DNA from: CALKJU01 sp046349355
GTDB taxonomy: Bacteria > Pseudomonadota > Alphaproteobacteria > Geminicoccales > Geminicoccaceae
Reading direction: 5' to 3'
NCBI GenBank assembly: GCA_046349355.1
Contig: JAXMCM010000014.1
Span: forward strand, 310,001 to 374,000
DNA length: 64,000 bases
The translations under genes were made by a program, and so were the position numbers. This document shows positions 35,254-46,215 of the stretch, piece after piece. Each line of letters begins with the position of its first letter. Within the stretch, counting starts at the first letter, position 1. The notes below the pieces were generated by a model. That model saw only the letters and a list, made by a program, of their open reading frames with translations. It was not told where the DNA came from and did no database searches.

Positions 35254-37529
35254 CCATTGGCCCCGGCGGGAATCCTGGCCGTCGCCCCATCGGCGGCTGC
35301 CTCTTCGCGAGCAGCAGCGGAACTCGAACGGCCTGCGGGCCGCCCGACCGCGTCGGGAAAGATCAGCCGGACCAGCGCCCCGCCGTCCCCGCTTTCGGCC
35401 AGCTCCACCCTGCCGGCATGTTCCTCCATGATCTTCCGGACGATGGCAAGCCCCAAGCCGGTGCCCTTGGCCCGGGTCGTGACATAGGGCTCCAGCAGCC
35501 GGTTGCGGTCGGCGGTCGAGAACCCGGGTCCGTTGTCGGCGACCTCGACGTGCAGGGCGGAGCCGACGCGTCGCAGCCGAACGGTCACCGCCGGCGGCGG
35601 CGCGTCGCCCTTGCGCTCGGTGATCGCATCGACCGCGTTCTGCAGCAGGTTGGTCAGCGCCTGCGACACCTTCTGACCGTCGCAGGCGAGCATGACGTTC
35701 TCGTTGGCGGCGACGTCGAGGCGGAAGGTGATCTGCGGCCAGGCGGTCTGCTGCAGCAGGATCGCATGCCGCGCCAGCTCGGCCATCGATTCCGTCCGCA
35801 TCACCGCTGCCGGCATCCGGGCGAAGGCGGAAAACTCGGTGATCAGGCGGCCGATCGTGTCGACCTGGCGGACGATGGTCGAGGTGCAGTTGGTGAAGGC
35901 CTCGCGATCCTCGCTGATCTGCGGCAGGTATTTCCGGTTCAGCCGTTCCGCCGACAGGCGGATCGGCGTCAACGGGTTCTTGACCTCGTGGGCGATGCGG
36001 CGGGCGACCTCCGACCAGGCCGCCTGCCGCTGCGCCGCCAGCAGCTCGGTGATGTCGTCGAAGGTACAGACGAAACCCGACACCGTCCCCGCATCCTGCT
36101 GGGCGGCAACGCGGACGAGCAGCGTGCGCTCGGCACCGCCGTGCCGCACCCGCAGCTCCTCGCGGACCGGCTCGTCGGGCCGCTCCTCGGCGCGCTCGAG
36201 CAGCGGTCCCACCTCCGGCAAGACCTCGGCGAGCGGCTGGCCGATGAGCGTGTCGCCGCCCAGGAAGTCGCCGGCCGAGCGGTTCGGCAGGACGATGCGG
36301 CGCTCGGCGTCGAGGCCGATCACGCCCTCGCTGACGCCGGACAGCACGGCCTCGGTGAAACGGCGACGCTCGTCGAGCAGCTGGTTGGCCTCGATCAGCT
36401 CGTGGCGCTGGCTGGCGAGCTGGCTGGTCATCCGGTTGAAGGCGCGGCTGAGCACGCCGACCTCGTCCTGCTCGGGACCTTCCGGCACGCGGGCCATCAG
36501 GTCGCCACCGCGCACCCGGTCGGCGGCGGCGATCAGCCGGCTCAGCGGCGTCGCCAGCTCGTTGGCGAAGGTCAGGCCCACCCAGACGGCGGCGAACAGC
36601 AGGAGCAGCGCCACCACGCCGAAGATCAGCGCCGAAGTGATCTGGATGCCCGTCCGCTGCCGCTCCATCTGCTGGTAGTCGGCAACGATCCGCTGCGTCC
36701 GCTCCATGAAGCCGAGTACGGTGGAATCGACGAAGCGGCCGACGAACAGGTAGGCGTCGCCGAAGCCGTCCAGCCTTACCAACGCCCGCACGCGGTCGTC
36801 GGTATCGCTCGTCAGCGTCACGACCTCGCCCGCAGCGGCCTGCTCGAGCTCGGCGGGCGACAGCCGCTCGAGCTCCATGTCCATCGTGAAGCTGAGGCCG
36901 GAGCGGGCGAGCACGTTGCCGGTGCTGTCGAAGACGATGGCCTCCGACAGCGAGCGCAGCACCGCCTGGGCATTGACCAGCTGGCGCAGCTGCTCGGGGT
37001 TCTCCATCAGGAGGTCGCTGTCGCGGTTGAGGTCCGCGGCCATCGCCAGCGCGTCGGCCCGGATCACCTCGCGGTGCTCCTTGAGGTAGGCCTCGGCCAC
37101 GGCCAGCGAGTTCTCGAGCGACGTCTTGACCCGGTCGCTGAACCACGCCTCGAGGCCGTTGCTCAGGAACACGATGGAGAAGATGGCGACGACGATGGCC
37201 GGGGCGGAGGCGACCAGGCCGAAGAGGGCGACCAGTCGCGTGTGCAGCCGCGAGCCCGCCATGCCCTGGCGGCGCTCGAGGAACAGGGCGACCAGCCGGC
37301 GGGCGATGATGACGCCCAGCGCCAGCAGCAGGATCAGGTCGAGGTTGAGCAAGACGAGGACGGTGCGGACATCCGAACCGTAAGGCGGGGCGCCGGAGAT
37401 CGCGACATAGGTCGCGATGCCGGAGACGATGGCGCCGACGGTCAGCAGCAGGGCAAGCCTGCGCTCCACGTCGTAGCGACGCAGCCGTTCCCGCAGGCCG
37501 GTCTCGGATGACCGGAGGTATGCCAACAC
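35250..37529 (-). CDS. ntrY: Nitrogen sensor histidine kinase NtrY
   Basis: A 759-residue membrane kinase starting at GTG 37529. The N-terminal region has several transmembrane helices (GAIVSGIATYVAI, LVLLNLDLILLLALGVI, ASAPAIVVAIFSIVFLSNGL), a periplasmic segment to about residue 280 and a further helix with HAMP. A PAS domain precedes the kinase core, which has IAHEVKNPLTPIRLSAERL (His near 513), NAVDAI, DNGPGFS and GTGLGLAIV. It senses a nitrogen- or redox-linked signal and phosphorylates NtrX, whose gene it overlaps by 4 bases. Confidence 0.95.
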   Translation of the reverse strand: MLAYLRSSETGLRERLRRYDVERRLALLLTVGAIVSGIATYVAISGAPPYGSDVRTVLVLLNLDLILLLALGVIIARRLVALFLERRQGMAGSRLHTRLVALFGLVASAPAIVVAIFSIVFLSNGLEAWFSDRVKTSLENSLAVAEAYLKEHREVIRADALAMAADLNRDSDLLMENPEQLRQLVNAQAVLRSLSEAIVFDSTGNVLARSGLSFTMDMELERLSPAELEQAAAGEVVTLTSDTDDRVRALVRLDGFGDAYLFVGRFVDSTVLGFMERTQRIVADYQQMERQRTGIQITSALIFGVVALLLLFAAVWVGLTFANELATPLSRLIAAADRVRGGDLMARVPEGPEQDEVGVLSRAFNRMTSQLASQRHELIEANQLLDERRRFTEAVLSGVSEGVIGLDAERRIVLPNRSAGDFLGGDTLIGQPLAEVLPEVGPLLERAEERPDEPVREELRVRHGGAERTLLVRVAAQQDAGTVSGFVCTFDDITELLAAQRQAAWSEVARRIAHEVKNPLTPIRLSAERLNRKYLPQISEDREAFTNCTSTIVRQVDTIGRLITEFSAFARMPAAVMRTESMAELARHAILLQQTAWPQITFRLDVAANENVMLACDGQKVSQALTNLLQNAVDAITERKGDAPPPAVTVRLRRVGSALHVEVADNGPGFSTADRNRLLEPYVTTRAKGTGLGLAIVRKIMEEHAGRVELAESGDGGALVRLIFPDAVGRPAGRSSSAAAREEAAADGATARIPAGANG

Positions 37530-37575
37530 CGGGCGCGTGACCTCGAAGCCCCTTGGCGCGATGCGCCTCAGGCAA

Positions 37576-39020
<1,445 letters not shown>

Positions 39021-39024
<4 letters not shown>

Positions 39025-40142
39025 GCCGGCCTCCCCGCGCCGCTGCGCGGCCGATGCGCCGCCGGGAGGCGGACGCGGAAGATGGCGCCCGGATCGCCGG
39101 AAGCGTAGGACACGATCCCGCCGTGGTCGGCGACGATCTTGGCCACCAGCGACAGGCCGAGGCCCCTTCCCTTGCTCTTGGTGGTGACGAAAGGCTCGAA
39201 CAGGTTGTCGCGCATATCGTCGAGCACGCCGGGTCCGTTGTCACGGATCTCGACGGTGATCGGCAGGTCCAGGCGCTCGCGGCTGTTGGTGACGCTGAGG
39301 CGCAGGCCGTGCTGGTAGTGGGTGACGATGGTGATCTGGCCGCTGTCGGCGGACGTGGCCTCGGCGGCATTCTTGACCAGGTTGAGGAACACCTGGACGA
39401 GCTTGTCGCGATCGCCCTCGACCTCGGGAAGGGACGGATCGTACTGCTCGACGATCCGGTGGGCCCGGGCGAAGCCGGCGCTGGCGATGCGGCGGACATG
39501 CTCCAGGACGAGATGGATGTTCACCGGCGCCCGCTCGACGGGGCCCGAATCGGCGAACTCCTCCATCCGGTCGACAAGGTCGACGATGCGGTCGGCCTCG
39601 TCGCAGATCAGCCGGACAAGGGGCTTGTCCTCCTCGCCGATGTAGGGCTCGAGCAGCTGCGCCGCGCCACGGATGCCGGACAGCGGATTCTTCACCTCGT
39701 GCGCGAGGGTCCGCGCCATCGCCGCGGCCGAGCGCGACGAGCCGCGGTTGGCGATGTGCTGGTCGAGTCGCTTGGCCACCGAGCAGGGGTGAAGCACGAT
39801 CAGGACGAGCTCCGGCAATTCGACCAGAGGTGTCAGGTGGCTGTCCACGCTGATCACCTCGCCACGAGCCAGAGCAAGTTCCACGCCATAGTCGGAGATC
39901 GAGCTACCCGATTGCCGGGCCTGCCTTATCAGGTCGAGCAGCTTGGCATGGGCCACCAGGAAGTCGGAGAGCGGGCGACCTTCGAGCATCGCCAGGCTGG
40001 CCGAGAACAGCTGTTCCGTCGCGGGATTTGCCCAGCGGATCTGCAACTCCTGGTCGACGGTGAGGACAGCGCTGGGCATGTTGGCGAGCAGGACGGCCGC
40101 ATCGGGGGGAACACTGCGCTGCCGCAGCCGGGTCGCTGTCAT
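39021..40142 (-). CDS. ntrB: Nitrogen sensor kinase NtrB
   Basis: A 373-residue cytosolic histidine kinase: PAS domain at about residues 15-120 (LTVDQELQIRWANPATEQLF), phosphoacceptor His near 148 in TLAHEVKNPLSGIRGAAQLL, then NAAEATS, DNGPGVLDDM and GRGLGLSLV in the ATP-binding domain. It is controlled by PII protein and phosphorylates NtrC. It is the promoter-proximal gene of ntrB-ntrC-ntrY-ntrX-trkA-dat. The dusB/nifR3 gene that often precedes ntrB in alphaproteobacteria is absent; a divergent ispDF lies there instead. Confidence 0.95.
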
Positions 40143-40198
40143 CGTCCGGGGTCAGCTCCGAGGCATGTCTGCCTAAGATTTATGCAGCCTGCCACGCC

Positions 40199-40219
40199 TG
40201 CACAATCTGCACGCATGCA
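40199..40219. repeat. Three closely spaced TGCA units in the ntrB/ispDF promoter region
   Basis: TGCA occurs at 40199, 40208 and 40216 in the 147-base divergent gap, with another at 40172. NtrC-type operators are built from TGCAC and GTGCA half-sites, but none here has the full spacing and symmetry. It is noted as a possible but unproven autoregulatory site. Confidence 0.25.
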
Positions 40220-40289
40220 TTAGCGCAGTCCGCGCTGCCTCACAAGGCACCCGCTTGGCATGCGACAGGTGCATCCTTAGGGTCCGCCC

Positions 40290-41471
40290 ATGCTCGAGCC
40301 CGAACACATCAGCGCAACTCGGCCCCGGTGCGTGGCCCTCATCGTCGCCGCCGGCAAGGGCGCGCGCTTCGGCGACACCACGCCCAAGCAGTATGCCCGG
40401 CTGGCCGGACGACCCGTGCTGCGCCGCTCGGTCGAGGCCTTCATGAACCATCCACGGATCGATGCTGTCCGCGTCGTGATCGATCCGTCACATGCGGCAC
40501 TCTACGCGGAGGCGACCGAGGGTCTCTCCCTGCTGGAGCCCGTGGCGGGTGGCGCGACCCGGCAGGACTCCGTGCGTCTCGGCCTGGAGAGCCTCGAGCC
40601 CAAGGCGCCGGACCTCGTCCTGATCCATGACGCAGCGCGACCGCTGGTGTCGGCAGCCGTCATCGATGCGGTCATCGATGCCCTGGCGGAGGTCGACGGG
40701 GCCTTGCCGGTGCTGCGCGTGGTTGACACGCTCAAGCGGGTCGAGGCCGGCCTCCTCGTCGGCGACCAGCCGCGCGAGGGGCTGGCCAGGGCGCAGACGC
40801 CCCAGGGCTTCCGGTTCGCCACCATTCTCGACGCGCACCGACGGCACCGCGGCCACGAGCAGACCGACGACACGATGCTGCTGACGGCGCTCGGCATCCC
40901 GGTGCGGGCGGTGCCCGGAGAGGAGCGGAACCTGAAGATCACCACCGGCGAGGATCTCGCAGCCGCGGCGCGGCACCTGGCACCGGCACGGCGCTGGCGC
41001 ACCGGCTCGGGGTTCGACGTCCACCGGCTGGTGCCGGGACGACGGCTGATGCTGGGTGGCATCGAGATCCCGCACGAGCTCGGGCTCGACGGCCATTCCG
41101 ATGCGGACGTCGCCCTGCATGCGATCACCGACGCCCTGCTCGGGGCCATCTCGGCCGGCGACATCGGCCAGCACTTTCCGCCTTCGGACGAGCGCTGGCG
41201 CGATGCCGATTCGGCGACCTTCCTCGCCCATGCGGCGTCGCTCGTGGCTCACGCGGGCGGCACGGTCGAGCATGTCGACCTCACCATCCTGTGCGAGCGG
41301 CCGAAGATCGCGCCGCACCGGACCGCCATGCAGGCGCGGATCGCCGCCATCCTCGGGCTGCGACCCGATCAGGTGAGCATCAAGGCGACGACGACCGAAG
41401 GCCTCGGCTTCACCGGCCGGCGCGAGGGCATCGTCGCCCAGGCCGTGGCCTCGGTGGCGCTCGATGGCTGA
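40290..41471 (+). CDS. ispDF: Bifunctional IspD/IspF (MEP pathway)
   Basis: A 393-residue fusion. The N-terminal half (to about residue 225) is 2-C-methyl-D-erythritol 4-phosphate cytidylyltransferase: VALIVAAGKGARFG, KQYARLAGRPVLRRS, LIHDAARPLV. The C-terminal half (from about residue 235) is MEcPP synthase: GSGFDVHRLVPG with the metal-binding Asp and His, LDGHSDADVALHAITDALLG, and KATTTEGLGFTGRREG. Together they catalyse steps 3 and 5 of isoprenoid precursor synthesis. The fused form is common in alphaproteobacteria. It overlaps the cinA-type gene by 8 bases. Confidence 0.96.
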   Translation: MLEPEHISATRPRCVALIVAAGKGARFGDTTPKQYARLAGRPVLRRSVEAFMNHPRIDAVRVVIDPSHAALYAEATEGLSLLEPVAGGATRQDSVRLGLESLEPKAPDLVLIHDAARPLVSAAVIDAVIDALAEVDGALPVLRVVDTLKRVEAGLLVGDQPREGLARAQTPQGFRFATILDAHRRHRGHEQTDDTMLLTALGIPVRAVPGEERNLKITTGEDLAAAARHLAPARRWRTGSGFDVHRLVPGRRLMLGGIEIPHELGLDGHSDADVALHAITDALLGAISAGDIGQHFPPSDERWRDADSATFLAHAASLVAHAGGTVEHVDLTILCERPKIAPHRTAMQARIAAILGLRPDQVSIKATTTEGLGFTGRREGIVAQAVASVALDG

Positions 41472-41979
41472 GGCGGCGGCATTCACGCCGGAGTTGCTGC
41501 GGCGTGCGGGCACCCTGCTGGAGCGCTGCCGGCAGCGCGGCTGGCACCTGGCCACCGCCGAATCCTGCACCGGCGGCCTGATCGCCGGCTGCCTGACCGA
41601 GCTGGCGGGCTCGTCCGACGTCGTCGACCGCGGCTACGTCACCTACAGCAACGGGGCCAAGGTCGAGCTTCTCGGCGTCCGGTCCGAGACCCTGGCGCGG
41701 CACGGGGCGGTCAGCGAGGCGACGGCACGGGAGATGGCCGAAGGGGCGCTGGCGCGCGCCGGCTGCGACCTTGCCATCGCCGTCACCGGCATCGCCGGCC
41801 CCGGCGGCGGTAGCGCCACGAAGCCGGTCGGCCTCGTCCATCTGGCGGTGGCCACCCGCTCGGGCACGCAGCATCGCCGCTGCCAGTTCGACGGCGACCG
41901 CACCGCCGTCAGGCTGGCCACCGTCGCCGCGGCGCTGGAGATGGCCGCGGTCGCCGCCTCGGCGTCAGCGGTGGCCTGA
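41464..41979 (+). CDS. pncC: CinA C-terminal domain protein (NMN amidohydrolase, PncC-type)
   Basis: A 171-residue stand-alone CinA C-terminal domain with the signatures LATAESCTGGLIAGCLTELAGSS, SNGAKVELLGV and AVTGIAGPGGGS. Such proteins deamidate nicotinamide mononucleotide in pyridine-nucleotide recycling. It overlaps the ispDF end by 8 bases, the usual alphaproteobacterial arrangement. Its own 3' end overlaps the convergent ratA-type gene by 15 bases, so the two messages are antisense at their ends. Confidence 0.9.
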   Translation: MAEAAAFTPELLRRAGTLLERCRQRGWHLATAESCTGGLIAGCLTELAGSSDVVDRGYVTYSNGAKVELLGVRSETLARHGAVSEATAREMAEGALARAGCDLAIAVTGIAGPGGGSATKPVGLVHLAVATRSGTQHRRCQFDGDRTAVRLATVAAALEMAAVAASASAVA

Positions 41980-42462
41980 GAGCGTCGCCGCCGAACCGGC
42001 CGCCACCGTCACCGCCGGCTTGGCGGTGCCGTCGCCGTAGAGCTCCTTCGCCCGGGTCTCGAACGCCGCGACCATCCGCGACACGGCCTCGTTGAACAGC
42101 AGGCCGATCAGGTTCTGCAGGATCTTCGAGCGGAACTCGAAGTCGACATAGAAGTCGACGATGCAGCCGCCCTCGCCGTCGGGCAGGAAGCGCCAATGGT
42201 TGTTGAGGTAGCGGAACGGGCCCTCGATATACTCGACGTCGACGCCGCTCTCCGGCTGCAGCGTCACCTTCGAGCTGAAGCGCTCGCGGAACATCTTGAA
42301 GGCGATGACCAGGTCCGCGAAGAACACCGTCCCTTCGCGCCGGGTGATGCGCGCCGCCCGGCACCAGGGCAGGAACTCGGGATAGCGCTCGACCCCGGCG
42401 ACGAGCTGGTACATCTGCTCGGGCCGGTAGGGCAGGCGCCGCTGCTCGGCGTGGGTCGGCAT
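41965..42462 (-). CDS. RatA/COQ10-like START-domain protein
   Basis: A 165-residue START/polyketide-cyclase fold protein: PYRPEQMYQLVAGVERYPEFLPWCRAAR in two parts at the start, FKMFRERFSSKV, the IEGPFRYLNNHWRFLP strand and a C-terminal helix with NEAVSRMVAAFETRAKELYG. The family covers Coq10-type ubiquinone-binding proteins and E. coli RatA, annotated as a ribosome association toxin; a ubiquinone-related role is the likelier one in an alphaproteobacterium. It lies 13 bases after lipA, its usual neighbour. Confidence 0.87.
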   Translation of the reverse strand: MPTHAEQRRLPYRPEQMYQLVAGVERYPEFLPWCRAARITRREGTVFFADLVIAFKMFRERFSSKVTLQPESGVDVEYIEGPFRYLNNHWRFLPDGEGGCIVDFYVDFEFRSKILQNLIGLLFNEAVSRMVAAFETRAKELYGDGTAKPAVTVAAGSAATLSGHR

Positions 42463-42475
42463 GCGTCGGATGCGA

Positions 42476-43420
42476 TCAGGCGGACGCGGCGCCGAGCTGG
42501 GCGTCGCGGGCGGCGCGCAGGCGGGCGAAATCCTCGCCGGCATGGTGCGACGAGCGGGTCAGCGGCGTCGCCGACACCATCAGGAAGCCCTTGGCCCGGG
42601 CCATGCGCGCATAGGCCTCGAACTCGGCCGGCTCGACGAAGCGCTCGACCTTGTGGTGCCGCTGGCTCGGCTGCAGGTACTGGCCGATGGTGATGAAGTC
42701 GACATCGGCCGAGCGCATGTCGTCCATCACCTGGTGGACCTCGCGCCGCTCCTCGCCGAGCCCGACCATGATGCCGGACTTGGTGAACAGCGACGGGTCC
42801 AGCTCCTTGACCTTCTGCAGCAGTCGCAGGGAGTGGAAGTAGCGCGCACCGGGCCGCACCGTGCGGTACAGCCGGGGGACCGTCTCGAGGTTGTGGTTGT
42901 AGACATCGGGCCGGGCCGCGACGATGGCCTCGACCCCGCCCGGCTTGCGCAGGAAGTCGGGGGTCAGGATCTCGATGGTGGTGCCGGGTGTCGAGCGGCG
43001 CAGGGCCTCGATGCAGCGGACGAACTGGAAGGCGCCGCCGTCCGGCAGGTCGTCACGGTCCACCGAGGTGATGACGACGTGGGCCAGGCCCATCTCGGCC
43101 ACCGCCTCGGCCAGATGCTCGGGCTCGCCCGGATCCACCGGCAGCGGCGCACCGGTCTTGATGTTGCAGAAGGCGCAGGCCCGGGTGCAGGTGTCGCCCA
43201 GGATCATCACCGTCGCGTGCTTCTGCTGCCAGCACTCGCCGATGTTCGGGCAGGCCGCTTCCTCGCAGACCGTGTGGAGACCCTTGTCGCGCATCAGCCG
43301 CCGGGTGGCGTGGTAGCCCTCCGAGGTCGGTGCCTTGACGCGGATCCAGGCGGGCTTGCGGGCGAAGGGACGGGCCGGGCCGGTATCGGCCGCGCGGTCG
43401 AGGACGGTGATCGCTGCCAT
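42476..43420 (-). CDS. lipA: Lipoyl synthase
   Basis: A 314-residue radical-SAM enzyme that inserts two sulfurs into octanoyl-lysine to make lipoyl groups. The auxiliary cluster cysteines are in CEEAACPNIGECW (about residue 48), the radical-SAM motif is CTRACAFCNIKTG (about residue 77), and the C-terminal serine ligand motif is PLTRSSHHAGEDF. It lies 3 bases after lpd, placing lipoate assembly next to the pyruvate dehydrogenase subunits that need it. Confidence 0.97.
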   Translation of the reverse strand: MAAITVLDRAADTGPARPFARKPAWIRVKAPTSEGYHATRRLMRDKGLHTVCEEAACPNIGECWQQKHATVMILGDTCTRACAFCNIKTGAPLPVDPGEPEHLAEAVAEMGLAHVVITSVDRDDLPDGGAFQFVRCIEALRRSTPGTTIEILTPDFLRKPGGVEAIVAARPDVYNHNLETVPRLYRTVRPGARYFHSLRLLQKVKELDPSLFTKSGIMVGLGEERREVHQVMDDMRSADVDFITIGQYLQPSQRHHKVERFVEPAEFEAYARMARAKGFLMVSATPLTRSSHHAGEDFARLRAARDAQLGAASA

Positions 43421-43423
43421 GGC

Positions 43424-44821
43424 TCAGAAGTGGATGGCGCGCTTGTAGGCGTCAAGCACCGCCTCGTGCATCATCTCGGACAGGGTCGGGTGCGGGAAGA
43501 CCGTGTGCATCAGGTCCTCCTCGGTCGCCTCCAGGGTCCGGGCGATGCTGTAGCCCTGGATCAGCTCGGTCACCTCCGCACCGATCATGTGGGCGCCGAG
43601 CAGCTCGCCGGTCTTCGCGTCGAACACCGTCTTCACCAGCCCCTCGGGCTCGCCCAGGGCGATCGCCTTGCCATTGCCGATGAACGGGAAGCGGCCGACC
43701 TTGAGCTCGTACCCCTTGGCCTTGGCGGCGGCCTCGGTGAGGCCGACCGAGGCGACCTGCGGGGTGCAGTAGGTGCAGCCCGGGATCTTCGTCACGTCGA
43801 GCGGGTGGACGCCCTTCACGCCGGCGATCTTCTCGACGCAGAGCACGCCCTCGTGGCTGGCCTTGTGCGCCAGCCAGGGCGGCCCGGCGAGGTCGCCGAT
43901 GGCATAGACGCCGGGCTCGCCCGTCCGGCACCACTCGTCGATGACGACGTGGGTCCGGTCGACCTTGACCCCTGTGCCTTCAAGCCCGAGGTTCTCGACG
44001 TTGCCGACGATGCCGACCGCCATGATGACGCGCTCGACGGTGATGTCCTCCGTCTTGCCGCCGCTCTCGACGGTGACGGTGACGCTGTCCGCCCCCTTCT
44101 TCAGGCCCTTCACCGTGGCCCCGACGCGCAACTTGATGCCGCGCTTCTCGAAGGCCTTGTGGGCGAAGGCCGAGATCTCCTCGTCCTCGACCGGCAGAAC
44201 ACGCGGCAGGACCTCGACGACGGTCACGTCGGCACCCATCGAGCGGTAGAAGCTCGCGAACTCGATGCCGATGGCGCCGGAGCCGACGACCAGCAGCGAC
44301 TTCGGGATGCTCTCGGGGACCATCGCCTCCTTGTAGGTCCAGACCAGCTTGCCGTCGGCCTCGAGCCCGGGCAGCTGCCGGGCGCGGGCGCCGGTGGCGA
44401 GGATGATGTGCGGTGCGGCGACGGTGTCCTCGCCGCCGGCCTTGAGCTTGACGGCCAGCGTGTTCCTGCCGGCGAGGCGGGCCTCGCCGTCGATGACGGT
44501 CACCTTGTTCTTCTTGAGCAGGTGGGCGACGCCGCGGCTCAGCTGGGTTGCCACGCCGCGCGAGCGCTTGACGACGGCGGCGCCGTCGAACCGCGGATTG
44601 TCGACGGCGAGGCCGAAATCCTTGGCGTGCCGCATGAGGTCAAGGACCTCGCCCGAGCGCAGCAGGGCCTTGGTCGGGATGCAGCCCCAGTTGAGGCAGA
44701 TCCCGCCCAGGTGCTCGCGCTCGACCAGCCCGACCTTCATGCCGAGCTGGGCAGCGCGGATCGCCGCGACGTAGCCGCCGGGGCCGCCGCCGACGACGAC
44801 CAGATCGAATGCCTGCGGCAT
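43424..44821 (-). CDS. lpdA: Dihydrolipoyl dehydrogenase (E3)
   Basis: A 465-residue FAD-dependent disulfide oxidoreductase. The FAD loop is VVGGGPGGYVAAIRAAQLG, the redox disulfide lies in GGICLNWGCIPTKALL, the NAD domain has VVGSGAIGIEFASFYRSMG, and the C-terminal His-Glu dyad is in HTVFPHPTLSEMMHEA. It reoxidises the lipoyl groups of pyruvate dehydrogenase, and perhaps other 2-oxoacid dehydrogenases, making NADH. It follows pdhC by 55 bases. Confidence 0.97.
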   Translation of the reverse strand: MPQAFDLVVVGGGPGGYVAAIRAAQLGMKVGLVEREHLGGICLNWGCIPTKALLRSGEVLDLMRHAKDFGLAVDNPRFDGAAVVKRSRGVATQLSRGVAHLLKKNKVTVIDGEARLAGRNTLAVKLKAGGEDTVAAPHIILATGARARQLPGLEADGKLVWTYKEAMVPESIPKSLLVVGSGAIGIEFASFYRSMGADVTVVEVLPRVLPVEDEEISAFAHKAFEKRGIKLRVGATVKGLKKGADSVTVTVESGGKTEDITVERVIMAVGIVGNVENLGLEGTGVKVDRTHVVIDEWCRTGEPGVYAIGDLAGPPWLAHKASHEGVLCVEKIAGVKGVHPLDVTKIPGCTYCTPQVASVGLTEAAAKAKGYELKVGRFPFIGNGKAIALGEPEGLVKTVFDAKTGELLGAHMIGAEVTELIQGYSIARTLEATEEDLMHTVFPHPTLSEMMHEAVLDAYKRAIHF

Positions 44822-44876
44822 CAGCCAACTCCCTTGTCTTGTCGCCGGTGCCGGAGCGGCCGCAGCCGCCCTGCCC

Positions 44877-46187
44877 TCACAGCATCAGCGAGATCGGATC
44901 CTCGATCAGCGCCTTGAACTCCTGGAGCCATTCGGCGCCGAGGGCACCGTCGACGACGCGATGGTCGACCGACAGCGTCACGGTCATCACCGTGGCGATC
45001 GCCAGGGCATTGTTCTTGACCACCGGCCGCTGCTCGCCGGCACCGACGGCCAGGATGCAGCTCTGCGGCGGGTTGATGACCGCCGCGAACTCCTTGATCC
45101 CGTACATGCCGAGGTTCGAGATCGAGAAGCCGCCGCCCTGGAACTCCTCGGGCTTGAGCTTGCCGGCCTTGGCCCGGGCGGCGAGGTCCTTCATCTCGGC
45201 CGAGATGGTGGCCAGGCCCTTCTGGTCGGCCTTGCGGATGATCGGGGTGATCAGCCCGCCCTCGATGGCGACCGCCACCGACACGTCGATGTCGAGCAGC
45301 TCGAAGACCTTGTCGCCGCCCCAGTAGGCGTTGACCGCCGGCTTGCGGCGGATGGCGATGGCCGTCGCCTTGATGACGAGGTCGTTGACCGAGAGCTTGT
45401 AGTCGGCGCCCTTGCGGCCGTTGAGGTCGGCGCGGAGCTTGAGCAGCGCGTCGAGCTCGACGTCGACCGACAGGTAGAAATGCGGCACGGTCTGCTTCGA
45501 CTCGGCGAGCCGCCGGGCGATGACCTTGCGCATGTTGGAGAGCGTCACCTCGCGGTGCGGCGCGCTGGGCGCCCCGACCGGAGCCGGTGCAGGTACAGCA
45601 GCGGCGGCAGGCGGAGCGGCGGCGGCGGCAGGAGCCGCAGCGGCAGGCGCCGTGGCCGGGGCAGCCTTGGGCGCACCCGATGCCTTCTCGACGTCGGCCT
45701 TGACGATGCGGCCGTGCGGCCCGGTGCCGGCGACCCCGGCAAGGTCGATGCCGGCGAGCTTGGCGAGGCGCTTGGCGAGCGGACTGGCGAAGATGCGGTC
45801 GCCGGCGGCCTTGCCGTTGCCGGTGGCCGGAGCGGCCGCAGCAGGGGCGGCCGCCGGAGCGGCGGCCTGGGGCGCGGCAGGTGCCGCGGCCGGTGCTGGA
45901 GCAGCCGCCGCCTTGGGCGCTGCCGACAGGGCGGAGGCATCTTCCCCCTCGCCCAGCAGCACGGCGATCGGCTGGTTCACCTTGACGGCCTCGGTCCCGG
46001 CGGGGACCAGGATCTTGCCCAGCGTCCCCTCGTCGACCGCCTCGACCTCCATCGTCGCCTTGTCGGTCTCGATCTCGGCGATCACGTCGCCGGACCTGAT
46101 CGGGTCGCCTTCCTTCTTCAGCCATTTCGCGAGGTTGCCCTCGGTCATGGTCGGCGACAGCGCCGGCATCAGGATCTCGATCGGCAT
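44877..46187 (-). CDS. pdhC: Pyruvate dehydrogenase E2 (dihydrolipoyl acetyltransferase)
   Basis: A 436-residue protein: one N-terminal lipoyl domain (residues about 1-78, lipoyl-Lys in EIETDKATMEVEAVD), Ala/Pro-rich linkers, the E3/E1-binding domain (RIFASPLAKRLAKLAGIDL and GPHGRIVKADV, about residues 135-172) and the catalytic domain ending SVDHRVVDGALGAEWLQEFK with the active His and Asp. It transfers acetyl groups to CoA. Its first 227 coding bases are almost identical to the start of pdhB. It lies 28 bases after pdhB. Confidence 0.97.
   Translation of the reverse strand: MPIEILMPALSPTMTEGNLAKWLKKEGDPIRSGDVIAEIETDKATMEVEAVDEGTLGKILVPAGTEAVKVNQPIAVLLGEGEDASALSAAPKAAAAPAPAAAPAAPQAAAPAAAPAAAAPATGNGKAAGDRIFASPLAKRLAKLAGIDLAGVAGTGPHGRIVKADVEKASGAPKAAPATAPAAAAPAAAAAPPAAAAVPAPAPVGAPSAPHREVTLSNMRKVIARRLAESKQTVPHFYLSVDVELDALLKLRADLNGRKGADYKLSVNDLVIKATAIAIRRKPAVNAYWGGDKVFELLDIDVSVAVAIEGGLITPIIRKADQKGLATISAEMKDLAARAKAGKLKPEEFQGGGFSISNLGMYGIKEFAAVINPPQSCILAVGAGEQRPVVKNNALAIATVMTVTLSVDHRVVDGALGAEWLQEFKALIEDPISLML
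45961..46187. repeat. Lipoyl-domain duplication, copy in pdhC
   Basis: By direct comparison these 227 bases match 47372-47598 (the start of pdhB) at 217 positions, about 96%, with most synonymous sites also identical. The two copies are direct repeats 1411 bases apart. This is far more similar than the rest of the two genes and points to a recent duplication or ongoing gene conversion. Confidence 0.95.
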
Positions 46188-46215
46188 GCGCGTTCCTCCC
46201 CGCAGGTCCGGCGTC

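Noticed and set aside
40199..40219. A full NtrC operator upstream of ntrB
   Set aside because: The TGCA units do not give TGCAC-N7-GTGCA symmetry, so only a weak repeat is reported.
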